Part shown: positions 47,065-54,191 of the stretch, in pieces
Layout of the letters: each line of letters begins with the position of its first letter
Position numbering within the stretch: position 1 is the stretch's first letter
Assembly: GCF_947497555.1 (NCBI RefSeq)
Contig: NZ_CANMGY010000001.1
Coordinates: 248,001 to 312,000 of the forward strand
Reading direction: 5' to 3'
DNA from: an uncultured Umboniibacter sp.
GTDB lineage: Bacteria; Pseudomonadota; Gammaproteobacteria; Pseudomonadales; DSM-25080
DNA: 64,000 nt
Made by a program: the position numbers and the translations under genes
The notes under the pieces: generated by a model
What the model was told of the DNA's origin: nothing
What the model saw: only the letters and a program-made list of their open reading frames with translations
Database searches by the model: none

Positions 47065-47770
47065 TCGGCCCGAGCGAGTCATCTCGCTCGACCTCTGTAG
47101 CGACTGGCTGCTGGCTCACTATGCTGAGCCCGGCCAGGTTCTTGCTCTCAGTCCGCTGAGCGCTAGCTATCAGGGGCCAATTGATACCTCTCGGTTTGCG
47201 CTTCACGACGGCTCGCTTGAGCAGTTAATCAGCCTTAATCCAGACCTGATCGTAGTTGGGCAATACAACGCTTGGCTGCTTCGTGAGCGCCTAACAGCGC
47301 TGGGCTATCCAGTGAAAACCTTGGCACTGCCACAAACCTTGCCAGCCGTAGATGATCAAAATGCAACGCTGTTGTCATGGCTGGCTCCCACGCAACAGTA
47401 TGAATCGCAATTCCGGCCGGCACCCCCGCTCACGGAAGATGCGCCAAAGTTACTTAAGTTAGGTTCCAACGGTATTGCTACTGGCCTGGATACCTTCGAG
47501 AATCAGCTCCTTGAACAGGTGGGATTTCGGAATTACTCGGCTCACTCTGGTTATCAAGCCATCGATCTTGAAGCTATTATCGCTTCGCCGCCCGAACGGT
47601 TGTTGATTGCGGCACCTCAGAGCCCGGCCTTGGCAAATTTAGTCTTTGAGCACCCTCTCTGGGAGCAACTTCTTAGTCCAAAGCAAATATACACCTCCGA
47701 CGATTGGCGCTGGCAGTGTCCAGGGCCTTGGACTTTCGAATTAATTGAGGAATTACGCGCATGGCATTAA
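46997..47770 (+). CDS. btuF: Periplasmic vitamin B12-binding protein BtuF
   Basis: Substrate-binding protein of 257 residues for the BtuCD importer. Signal peptide MRALPVLASWVALLLSSLATA; then RVISLDLCSDWLL, LISLNPDLIVVG, and the C-terminal WQCPGPWTFELIEEL. The start lies 68 bp inside btuB in another frame, which gives a full signal peptide and implies coupled translation. It overlaps btuC by 10 bp. Confidence 0.9.
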   Translation: MRALPVLASWVALLLSSLATASDRPERVISLDLCSDWLLAHYAEPGQVLALSPLSASYQGPIDTSRFALHDGSLEQLISLNPDLIVVGQYNAWLLRERLTALGYPVKTLALPQTLPAVDDQNATLLSWLAPTQQYESQFRPAPPLTEDAPKLLKLGSNGIATGLDTFENQLLEQVGFRNYSAHSGYQAIDLEAIIASPPERLLIAAPQSPALANLVFEHPLWEQLLSPKQIYTSDDWRWQCPGPWTFELIEELRAWH

Positions 47771-48741
47771 ATCTTCGGCTGATGCTACTGCTAGCCGTTT
47801 TACTCCTAACCTCGCTATCACTCGGCAGTGTTTGGGTATCGCCATTGGCGGGCCTCATTGACTTCCTGAGCCAGCAAACCACCTTAGCGGGGATGGTAAT
47901 TGGTGACATCCGCTTACCACGAACCCTGCTAGCCGCTCTTTGCGGAGCCTCATTAGGGCTTGCCGGTGCCGCACTTCAGGGGCTACTTCGTAACCCCTTG
48001 GCTGACCCCGGCTTAGTTGGCGCGTCACAGGGTGCCGCACTTGGCGCTGCAGCAGCCTTCTATTTTGGTGTCGGTGGTCTGGCAGCAAGCTATGTCATTC
48101 CGGGAGCTGCCCTCATTGGCGCTGCTCTCTGCCTGATGGGAGTACTCGCGTTAGCGGGCTCAAGTAGGCCGGCGTTACTTATTCTTTCCGGTCTTGCCAT
48201 TGCCACGGTAGCTTCGGCTCTATTGGCCATGGTGTTGAATTTCGCTCCGAATCCCTATGCCATGCAAGAACTCGTATTTTGGTTACTGGGCTCGGTCGCT
48301 AATCGTGACTTTAGCCACGTCGCAATTGCGCTAATGGGGTTGACGGCCGCTATTGTCCTTATCCTCCCGCAGCGCCGATTTCTGTTTGCGTTAACTCTGG
48401 GCGAAGAGGTGGCCGAAACCTCTGGTTTCAATGCTAAGTTAAATGCTCGACTCATTATTATTGGCAGTGCCATTGCGGTGGGTAGCTGTGTCGCAGTCGC
48501 CGGAAATATTGGTTTCGTAGGTTTAATTGTGCCGCATCTCATCCGCCCATTGGTAGGGCATCGACCCGATCGCAGCCTAGTCCCAGCAATGATTGGCGGT
48601 GCCGCTCTGGTGGTTGCTGCCGATCTGTTTGTCCGAGTCGTCCCCTCGGGTCAGGAGCTCAAGTTAGGTATCGTGACCTCACTGCTTGGTGCGCCGCTGT
48701 TTATTAAGCTGATTATTTCGGAGCGCAAGAAATGGCTGTAG
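47761..48741 (+). CDS. btuC: Vitamin B12 ABC transporter permease BtuC (FecCD family)
   Basis: Inner-membrane permease of 326 residues with about ten TM helices and the FecCD signatures RLPRTLLAALCGASLGLAG, GLLRNPLADPGLVGASQGAA and NIGFVGLIVPHLIRPLVGHR. Overlaps at both ends (10 bp each) with btuF and btuD. The operon and riboswitch point to cobalamin rather than a siderophore. Confidence 0.93.
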   Translation: MALNLRLMLLLAVLLLTSLSLGSVWVSPLAGLIDFLSQQTTLAGMVIGDIRLPRTLLAALCGASLGLAGAALQGLLRNPLADPGLVGASQGAALGAAAAFYFGVGGLAASYVIPGAALIGAALCLMGVLALAGSSRPALLILSGLAIATVASALLAMVLNFAPNPYAMQELVFWLLGSVANRDFSHVAIALMGLTAAIVLILPQRRFLFALTLGEEVAETSGFNAKLNARLIIIGSAIAVGSCVAVAGNIGFVGLIVPHLIRPLVGHRPDRSLVPAMIGGAALVVAADLFVRVVPSGQELKLGIVTSLLGAPLFIKLIISERKKWL

Positions 48742-49487
48742 TCACTCTCAATGATGTCAGTTTGGATCAGCGCCTGAGCAATATCTCGTTCAGCATCAAC
48801 GAGGGCGAAGTAATTGGCATCATCGGCCCTAATGGTGCGGGTAAATCTACCCTCATTAAATTGCTCACAGGTCTATTAACACCAGATAGTGGCAGCATAG
48901 ACTTTCTTGCCAAGCCGCTCACCTCCTATTCCGTTAAGGAACGCGGGCGGAGAATTAGCTGGATTCCTCAACATATCGAAACCAACTGGCCTATTTCGGT
49001 GCGTGACGCAGTAGAACTTGGCACGTTAATTCATGGTAATCACCAAGCCATCGATGCCGCAATAGCGAAGGCTGATCTAGCGCCACTTGCCAGCAGGCAA
49101 TTGGACTCTCTTTCCGGCGGGGAGCTGGCTAGAGTTTGGTTTGCCAGAACGCTTTCCAGTGATGCGACACTGTTACTCGCCGATGAGCCCGTTGCCGCCT
49201 TAGACCCTCGTTATCAGCTTGAGCTACTGTCTCGAATCTGCGCAGAGGCTACTGCCACCAAGGCAGTGGTATTGGTACTACATGACCTCCAACTCGCTGC
49301 CCATTACTGTGATCGACTGCTACTTATTCATGAGGGTCAGTTAGTTGCAAGTGGAACACCCAAGTTGGTAATCCAGTCCACTGCGCTCGAAGCCTGTTTT
49401 GGGGTTGGCTTTCAGGTGGACTTTAATCAGTCGCCGCCGCTGGTTAGAGCGGTTGCTGCCAACGAAGAGCACCATCATGACGCTTAA
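48732..49487 (+). CDS. btuD: Vitamin B12 ABC transporter ATP-binding protein BtuD
   Basis: ATPase of 251 residues: Walker A GPNGAGKSTLIKLL, Q-loop WIPQHIE, signature LSGGELARVWFARTL, Walker B TLLLADEPVAALD, and the H-loop LVLHDLQLAAHYCD. It energises BtuC. Its end overlaps the PduO-like gene by 11 bp. Confidence 0.93.
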   Translation: MAVVTLNDVSLDQRLSNISFSINEGEVIGIIGPNGAGKSTLIKLLTGLLTPDSGSIDFLAKPLTSYSVKERGRRISWIPQHIETNWPISVRDAVELGTLIHGNHQAIDAAIAKADLAPLASRQLDSLSGGELARVWFARTLSSDATLLLADEPVAALDPRYQLELLSRICAEATATKAVVLVLHDLQLAAHYCDRLLLIHEGQLVASGTPKLVIQSTALEACFGVGFQVDFNQSPPLVRAVAANEEHHHDA

Positions 49488-50004
49488 GCACCGCGGTTCA
49501 ATCAACGAGCTGGTCTATCCCTTCATCTATGAACCTTCGCCGCTATGTGACTTCGAGGTCTTGACTGACGAACTGGCAGCACGCCTAGGTGGCATCGCAC
49601 AGCACCTCGAAGCTAGTTGTGAAGATATCCGAACGGATATTGCTACCTTGGTTGAGTGGGCCTTTCACCTCAACGGCTCAATTCGCGGTCGGCAGGCTAT
49701 TCATGAAGAGCACATCAGCTGGTTAACCAAGCGCTACAAACACTATCAGGCCGAACTGGGCGATACGGTGACGAGTTTTGTACTACCAGAAGGCGCTGCG
49801 CCGGTTAGTGAGCTCAATCTCGCTAAGTGCAACTGCAAGAAAGTAATTCGTCAAATGGTAGTCATTGATGCAGCGGGCATTGAAATTCCGCCGGAACTCG
49901 TGCGTTTTACCAACCTACTCGCCAATTGGCTATTTTGCGTTAGTATGGTCATTAATAAGCGCAGGGGCTTCCCTATTCGCACTTTTGTATCGCAGTCCTA
50001 CTAA
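49477..50004 (+). CDS. Degenerate PduO-type cobalamin adenosyltransferase-like protein
   Basis: Protein of 175 residues in the B12 uptake operon. Its helices fit the PduO/MMAB fold: VLTDELAARLGGIAQHLE, a middle helix ISWLTKRYKHYQAEL, then SFVLPEGAAPVSELNLAK and LVRFTNLLANWLFCVSMVIN. The N-terminal ATP motif (TGDxGxT) is absent, and the usual ARTxCRRAER is AKCNCKKVIR, so ATP binding as in PduO is doubtful. The ATG at 49477 overlaps btuD by 11 bp. It may be a diverged adenosyltransferase, or a B12 chaperone or regulator. Confidence 0.65.
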   Translation: MTLKHRGSINELVYPFIYEPSPLCDFEVLTDELAARLGGIAQHLEASCEDIRTDIATLVEWAFHLNGSIRGRQAIHEEHISWLTKRYKHYQAELGDTVTSFVLPEGAAPVSELNLAKCNCKKVIRQMVVIDAAGIEIPPELVRFTNLLANWLFCVSMVINKRRGFPIRTFVSQSY

Positions 50005-50018
50005 CACGGAGTTGATCT

Positions 50019-50459
50019 ATGCCCATCGCCAAACGTATTGCTCTCGTTGCTCACGACAACATGAAACCAGCGTTGCTAGCTTGGATTGAAACGCACCAAG
50101 ACCGACTACGAGATCAGCAGTTATTCGCAACGGGAACCACTGGTAAACTCATAGCTAGTGCCCTGGAGGCACCTGTACATTGCTTTGAAAGCGGACCTCT
50201 GGGCGGCGACCAACAGATTGGCGCACTCATTTGCGAAGGCGGTTTGGATATGATGATTTTCTTTTGGGACCCGCTAGAAGCCCAACCCCATGACCCCGAC
50301 GTAAAAGCCCTGCTTCGCTTAGCGGCGGTATGGAACGTACCGATGGCCTGTAATGAAGCCACGGCAGATTATCTTATTCAATCACCACTGTTCAGCGAAG
50401 ACTATTGCCCTAAAGCACCGGATTTTAGCGTGTATCGTGCACGCAAAGTCGGCGCTTAA
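50019..50459 (+). CDS. mgsA: Methylglyoxal synthase
   Basis: MgsA of 146 residues, converting dihydroxyacetone phosphate to methylglyoxal as a phosphate-releasing bypass of glycolysis. IALVAHDNMKPALL, the phosphate-binding FATGTTGKLI, ESGPLGGDQQIG and FFWDPLEAQPHDPDVKALLR include the catalytic Asp and His. It follows the PduO-like gene by 14 bp and may be carried on the riboswitch-controlled transcript. Convergent with radA. Confidence 0.95.
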   Translation: MPIAKRIALVAHDNMKPALLAWIETHQDRLRDQQLFATGTTGKLIASALEAPVHCFESGPLGGDQQIGALICEGGLDMMIFFWDPLEAQPHDPDVKALLRLAAVWNVPMACNEATADYLIQSPLFSEDYCPKAPDFSVYRARKVGA

Positions 50460-50481
50460 AGCCTCGTCGAAGGGTTGCTGC

Positions 50482-51858
50482 TTAGAACAAAGCCTCTAAC
50501 GCTTCGGCAAGCGTAGCGACCGCAACCACTTCCACACCCGGAATTTTTCCCGACGGCGCGTTAGACTTCGGTAACACGATACGGGTGAAGCCGTGTTTAA
50601 CCGCCTCTCGTAGACGTTCCTGACCCGATGGGACGGGACGAATCTCACCACTCAGACCAACTTCACCGAATACCAACAGATCTCGCGGTAACGCGTTATC
50701 GCGTAAACTCGACACGATTGCGCACAATAGCGCCAAATCTGCCGACGTTTCCAACACTTTAACGCCACCCACCACATTAACAAAGACATCTTGGTCGCCC
50801 ACCATAATGCCCCCGTGGCGATGTAAGACAGCCAACAGCATGGACAATCGATTAGCGTCTAAGCCCACCGCTACCCGTTTGGGATGTCCAGTGTGCGAGT
50901 CGTCAACTAAGGCCTGAAGTTCAACTAACAGCGGACGTGTTCCTTCCCATACTGCCATAATGGCCGAGCCTGAGCTCACCGCCTGATCCTTCTGCAGGAA
51001 AATAGCCGAAGGATTCGCAACGGCTTTGAGTCCCTTGTCCGTCATAGCGAACACGCCTAGCTCGTTGACCGCCCCGAAACGATTCTTCTGTCCTCGCAGA
51101 GTTCGGAACCGTGAGTCATGAGTTCCCTCAAGAAGCAACGAGGCGTCTATCATATGTTCAAGGACTTTGGGGCCAGCCAAACTGCCATCTTTGGTTACGT
51201 GCCCCACTAATAGGAGTACGGTACCCGTTTGCTTCGCATAGCGAGTGAGAAACGCCGCTGACTCGCGCACTTGCGAAACGGAGCCCGGCGCAGAGCTAAT
51301 ATCTTCCATGTGAACAACTTGGATAGAGTCAATAACCATCACCTTCGGCCGCTCGCTCTCGGCCACCCGACAAATTGACTCCACACTGGTTTCGGACAGC
51401 ATTTTCAATTTATCGACTGGTAGGCCCAATCTATTGGCTCGCATCGCAACCTGTTGCAGTGACTCCTCGCCAGTGACATACAAACAGCTATTTTGCTGTG
51501 CGAGGAAGCACAGTGTTTCCAGTAGCAAGGTTGATTTGCCTGCCCCAGGGTGACCACCCATCAGAATGGCGGACCCCGGCACCATGCCACCGCCTAGAAC
51601 ACGATCGAACTCCGCGCTACCACTACTAAAGCGTGGTAAGTCCGCCAAATTAATATCGGCGAGTGTTTGAACCGTTTGACCGCCGGCTGAGCCCGCGTAA
51701 CCCCCACGAGCAGCGGCCACCGGTTTGGCGCCAGAAGAGGATCCCAAACGGACTTCCGAGAGCGTATTCCATGCCCCGCAGTCATTACACTGCCCTTGCC
51801 AACGTGGGTAATCTGAACCGCAATCATTACAGACAAAGGCTGACTTGGTTTTTGCCAC
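50482..51858 (-). CDS. radA: DNA repair protein RadA
   Basis: RecA-like branch-migration protein of 458 residues. An N-terminal C4 zinc finger (CNDCGSDYPRWQGQCNDCG), Walker A GGHPGAGKSTLLLE (about residue 104), the RadA-specific KNRFG motif in GQKNRFGAVNE, and a C-terminal Lon-protease-like domain. It promotes processing of recombination intermediates. Its upstream region carries 16-bp tandem repeats (51924-51987). Confidence 0.96.
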   Translation of the reverse strand: MAKTKSAFVCNDCGSDYPRWQGQCNDCGAWNTLSEVRLGSSSGAKPVAAARGGYAGSAGGQTVQTLADINLADLPRFSSGSAEFDRVLGGGMVPGSAILMGGHPGAGKSTLLLETLCFLAQQNSCLYVTGEESLQQVAMRANRLGLPVDKLKMLSETSVESICRVAESERPKVMVIDSIQVVHMEDISSAPGSVSQVRESAAFLTRYAKQTGTVLLLVGHVTKDGSLAGPKVLEHMIDASLLLEGTHDSRFRTLRGQKNRFGAVNELGVFAMTDKGLKAVANPSAIFLQKDQAVSSGSAIMAVWEGTRPLLVELQALVDDSHTGHPKRVAVGLDANRLSMLLAVLHRHGGIMVGDQDVFVNVVGGVKVLETSADLALLCAIVSSLRDNALPRDLLVFGEVGLSGEIRPVPSGQERLREAVKHGFTRIVLPKSNAPSGKIPGVEVVAVATLAEALEALF

Positions 51859-52464
51859 AGGGCTGCTCTCCGACGGATATAAAGGAAGTCTTTGATGTTA
51901 CAGGATGCTGTCAATGGGCGCCAACATCGAATCGTGACGACATCGAATCGTGACGACATCGAATTGTGACAACATTACACAGTGACGCCCGCAAGCCCTA
52001 TTAAGCTTTTATCGCTGTAGGCGTTGGCTCAATTCAATACGGGCAAGAATGCACGAGCGACTTAGAAGCCAACGAAGTGATAATTTTGGAATAGATGATC
52101 TGATGAGATTGATACTAAGACTTTATTAAGTACATGAAGTAGCACGTCCATGTGCATAAATGCCCGCTCGAAATACTGTGGAGCAAATCGCTATTCAAAG
52201 AACAACGAGCCTCCCCCAAAGCGCTCAACACAGTAATCTGTTTGAACGATGCTACTCCATGTAGCACTACATTACGTCAGCATTGAATATGATTCAATAC
52301 CTAAAAGGACACGCGCACAAACCTTGGGAGACAAAATAAGAGCTTCCTCTTAAATTACTGCGGCTTTAGCATAGATTTGATCACATTTAAGATTTCGCTA
52401 TTTGACGGATGAATTTAGCTGAAGTGCTGTGTTATGCTATTTGCCCAATCGTAGAGAGTTACAC
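51859..52464. other. 606-bp divergent intergenic region between radA and the DnaT-like gene
   Basis: No gene is recognised. From radA outward it contains the 16-bp tandem repeats, then two short palindromes: ATGTAG-CA-CTACAT at 52259-52272 and ATTGAAT-ATG-ATTCAAT at 52282-52298. A possible extended -10 (TGTTATGCT, 52430-52438) lies 26 bp before the DnaT-like start. The length is unusual for this gene-dense window. Confidence 0.5.
51924..51987. repeat. Four 16-bp tandem repeats upstream of radA
   Basis: Unit ACATCGAATCGTGACG: copies at 51924-51939 and 51940-51955 are identical, 51956-51971 differs at two positions, and 51972-51987 is a weak fourth copy that keeps ACAT and GTGACG. The array is 66-129 bp upstream of the radA start. 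Units are directly abutting with no spacers. Confidence 0.85.
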
Positions 52465-53583
52465 ATGACTGCGTTATTAACCAATAGCACCATCAGCGTT
52501 GCCCGCGAACTAGCCGTTAACTATGGGCTAGAGGAAGCTGTGCTGCTGAGCCATTTGAATGAAGCAGTCATCATTCGTGGTGTGAAAGGCAAGGATGGTC
52601 ATGCGTGGGTTAAACTAGAAGGCCCGCGCCTATTAAAGTTATTTCCCTTCTGGAACACTCAGGACCTGCAGCGCATCATCCAAAGCCTGAATAGCCAGTC
52701 CGCTATTATTGTTGCTTCACCACCGGTAACCGAGAGTAACGAACTTATTTATCGAATGGTTTCGCAACAAGCTTCAACCACTGTTGAACAGCGCATGGCG
52801 CCAGTCACTCAACCCATAGCACGACCTACTCCTACCCAGTTTAATGCTGCATCGCCCATGGCTCCGAATTGGCAACCTAGCGAAGACGATATGCGTACGT
52901 TAACGCAATTCGGAGTCAGCCGAGAATTCGCTATCGGACAACTCACTGAATTTGTGAACTATTGGCGCGAGCGTGGCACTGCCCATAATGCTTGGGGCAG
53001 TAAATTTGCAGCACAGGTTCGTCGTAAATGGCGCGAACATCAACAGGAAGAGGCTGAGTCCGCTCGCAAACAACCCCTCAATGAGGGCTGGACCCCCGGA
53101 GCAGATGTCTCCAGTATCCTATTGCGTGATGGCGTACCACAGACGTTTATCGACGACTGCGTCCCTGAGTTTAAGCTCTACTGGCGTGAACGTGGCGACA
53201 GTTCATCCACCTGGGATTCTAAATTCCTGCAGCATATTCGTCGCCAATGGCAGTCGTACTCTCATAACATTAAACATGACACCAACCCACAGACCATTGC
53301 AGCAAACTGGCAGCCTGACCGAGATGTCATCGACATCCTAGCCATGGCCAACATTCCAGCTGATTTTGCGGCCAGCGTGGTGGGTGAGTTTGTACTCTAT
53401 TGGCGCGAAAGTCAGCAGCTCCACCGTTCGTGGAATAGTAAATTTCTTCAGCATGTAAAACACCGCTGGGCACAACGCCATCAACAGGGTGCTGTGTCGA
53501 CAACAGGAGATAATCATGGCAACAGAGCCACGCGTGACCTATCAACAGGGGACCTCGTCCAAGATCGCAGCTGGGCAAACTAA
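52465..53583 (+). CDS. Replication protein with winged-helix N-terminus and three DnaT-like domains
   Basis: Protein of 372 residues. Residues about 1-85 (ARELAVNYGLEEAVLLSHLN ... FPFWNTQDLQRIIQSL) resemble the winged-helix domain of phage replisome-organiser proteins. Three tandem copies of the DnaT C-terminal ssDNA-binding domain follow, at about residues 134-192, 212-268 and 291-350; each starts W-x-P, has an EFxxYWRE core and a W-x-S-KF element. DnaT normally has one copy and helps PriA/PriB hand DNA to DnaB-DnaC in replication restart. The ATG at 52465 follows GAGAG. It overlaps the lambda-P-like gene by 68 bp. Confidence 0.8.
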   Translation: MTALLTNSTISVARELAVNYGLEEAVLLSHLNEAVIIRGVKGKDGHAWVKLEGPRLLKLFPFWNTQDLQRIIQSLNSQSAIIVASPPVTESNELIYRMVSQQASTTVEQRMAPVTQPIARPTPTQFNAASPMAPNWQPSEDDMRTLTQFGVSREFAIGQLTEFVNYWRERGTAHNAWGSKFAAQVRRKWREHQQEEAESARKQPLNEGWTPGADVSSILLRDGVPQTFIDDCVPEFKLYWRERGDSSSTWDSKFLQHIRRQWQSYSHNIKHDTNPQTIAANWQPDRDVIDILAMANIPADFAASVVGEFVLYWRESQQLHRSWNSKFLQHVKHRWAQRHQQGAVSTTGDNHGNRATRDLSTGDLVQDRSWAN

Positions 53584-54163
53584 AGCGGTTTTCTCGGAAA
53601 CCCATATTGATGCCATTAATCAGGTAGTCGGAATCCTGCGTCTGAATTATCACAACCAATTCTTGGCTGCATTCAAGGATGATCAAACGCTAACGCATAT
53701 GCGTAGACTGTGGGCGGAATCGTTGCAGTGTTTCGAAGCCGATATTATTTTGAAGGCGGTAAAGAAGCTCATCAACAACAGTGAATACTTACCAACACTA
53801 TTCAAAATGCAGCAATTTTGCCGCCGTGAGCTATTTGTTGCTCACGATTTGCCCGATGTTCGCGCAGCCTATGTCGAGGCCTGTAATGCACCAACTCCAC
53901 GCGCTGCGTTTAAGTGGAGCAACCCCATTGTCTACCATGCGGGCAGCGCAACAGGCTGGCATTTAATTGCCTCCGAAACGGAACAAAAGGTATTACCTAT
54001 CTTCACTCAACATTATGAGAATTGGTGTCAAAAGGTTGTCGACGGCGAGTTTATTCCCGCTCCGGAAGTTAAAGAGTTACCCAGTGAAGTCTCACAGCCG
54101 CTTTCAAAGGAAGAGCAACTCGCCAACATGAAAGCACTAAAGAAGAAGCTTAATATGGGCTAG
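53516..54163 (+). CDS. Lambda replication protein P-like (putative DnaB helicase loader)
   Basis: Protein of 215 residues that resembles the bacteriophage lambda P family: IDAINQVVGILRLNYHNQFLAAF, RRLWAESLQCFEADIILKAV, and YLPTLFKMQQFCR. Lambda P loads the replicative helicase DnaB. The ATG at 53516 has GGAG at the right distance and lies 68 bp inside the preceding gene, so translation is coupled. No integrase, terminase or structural phage gene is near, so this looks like a resident chromosomal module. Assignment by recalled family pattern. Confidence 0.68.
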   Translation: MATEPRVTYQQGTSSKIAAGQTKAVFSETHIDAINQVVGILRLNYHNQFLAAFKDDQTLTHMRRLWAESLQCFEADIILKAVKKLINNSEYLPTLFKMQQFCRRELFVAHDLPDVRAAYVEACNAPTPRAAFKWSNPIVYHAGSATGWHLIASETEQKVLPIFTQHYENWCQKVVDGEFIPAPEVKELPSEVSQPLSKEEQLANMKALKKKLNMG

Positions 54164-54183
54164 GAAGAAAGTCTCTAGCCCAT
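54155..54183. terminator. Hairpin terminator between convergent genes
   Basis: ATGGGCTAG and CTAGCCCAT form a perfect 9-bp stem with an 11-nt loop, overlapping the stop codon of the lambda-P-like gene. It is followed by CGTTTTA, a weak T-run. Confidence 0.5.
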
Positions 54184-54191
54184 CGTTTTAC

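Noticed and set aside
51663-51953. Plus-strand frame of 96 codons opposite the radA start
   Set aside because: Entirely explained as antisense of the radA zinc-finger region and the repeat array.
51924-51987. Possible CRISPR array
   Set aside because: Units are 16 bp and directly abutting, with no spacers, and no cas gene is present.
52402-52407. TTGACG as a -35 element for the DnaT-like gene
   Set aside because: The only good -10 (TATGCT at 52433) is 25 bp away, too far for a sigma-70 spacer.
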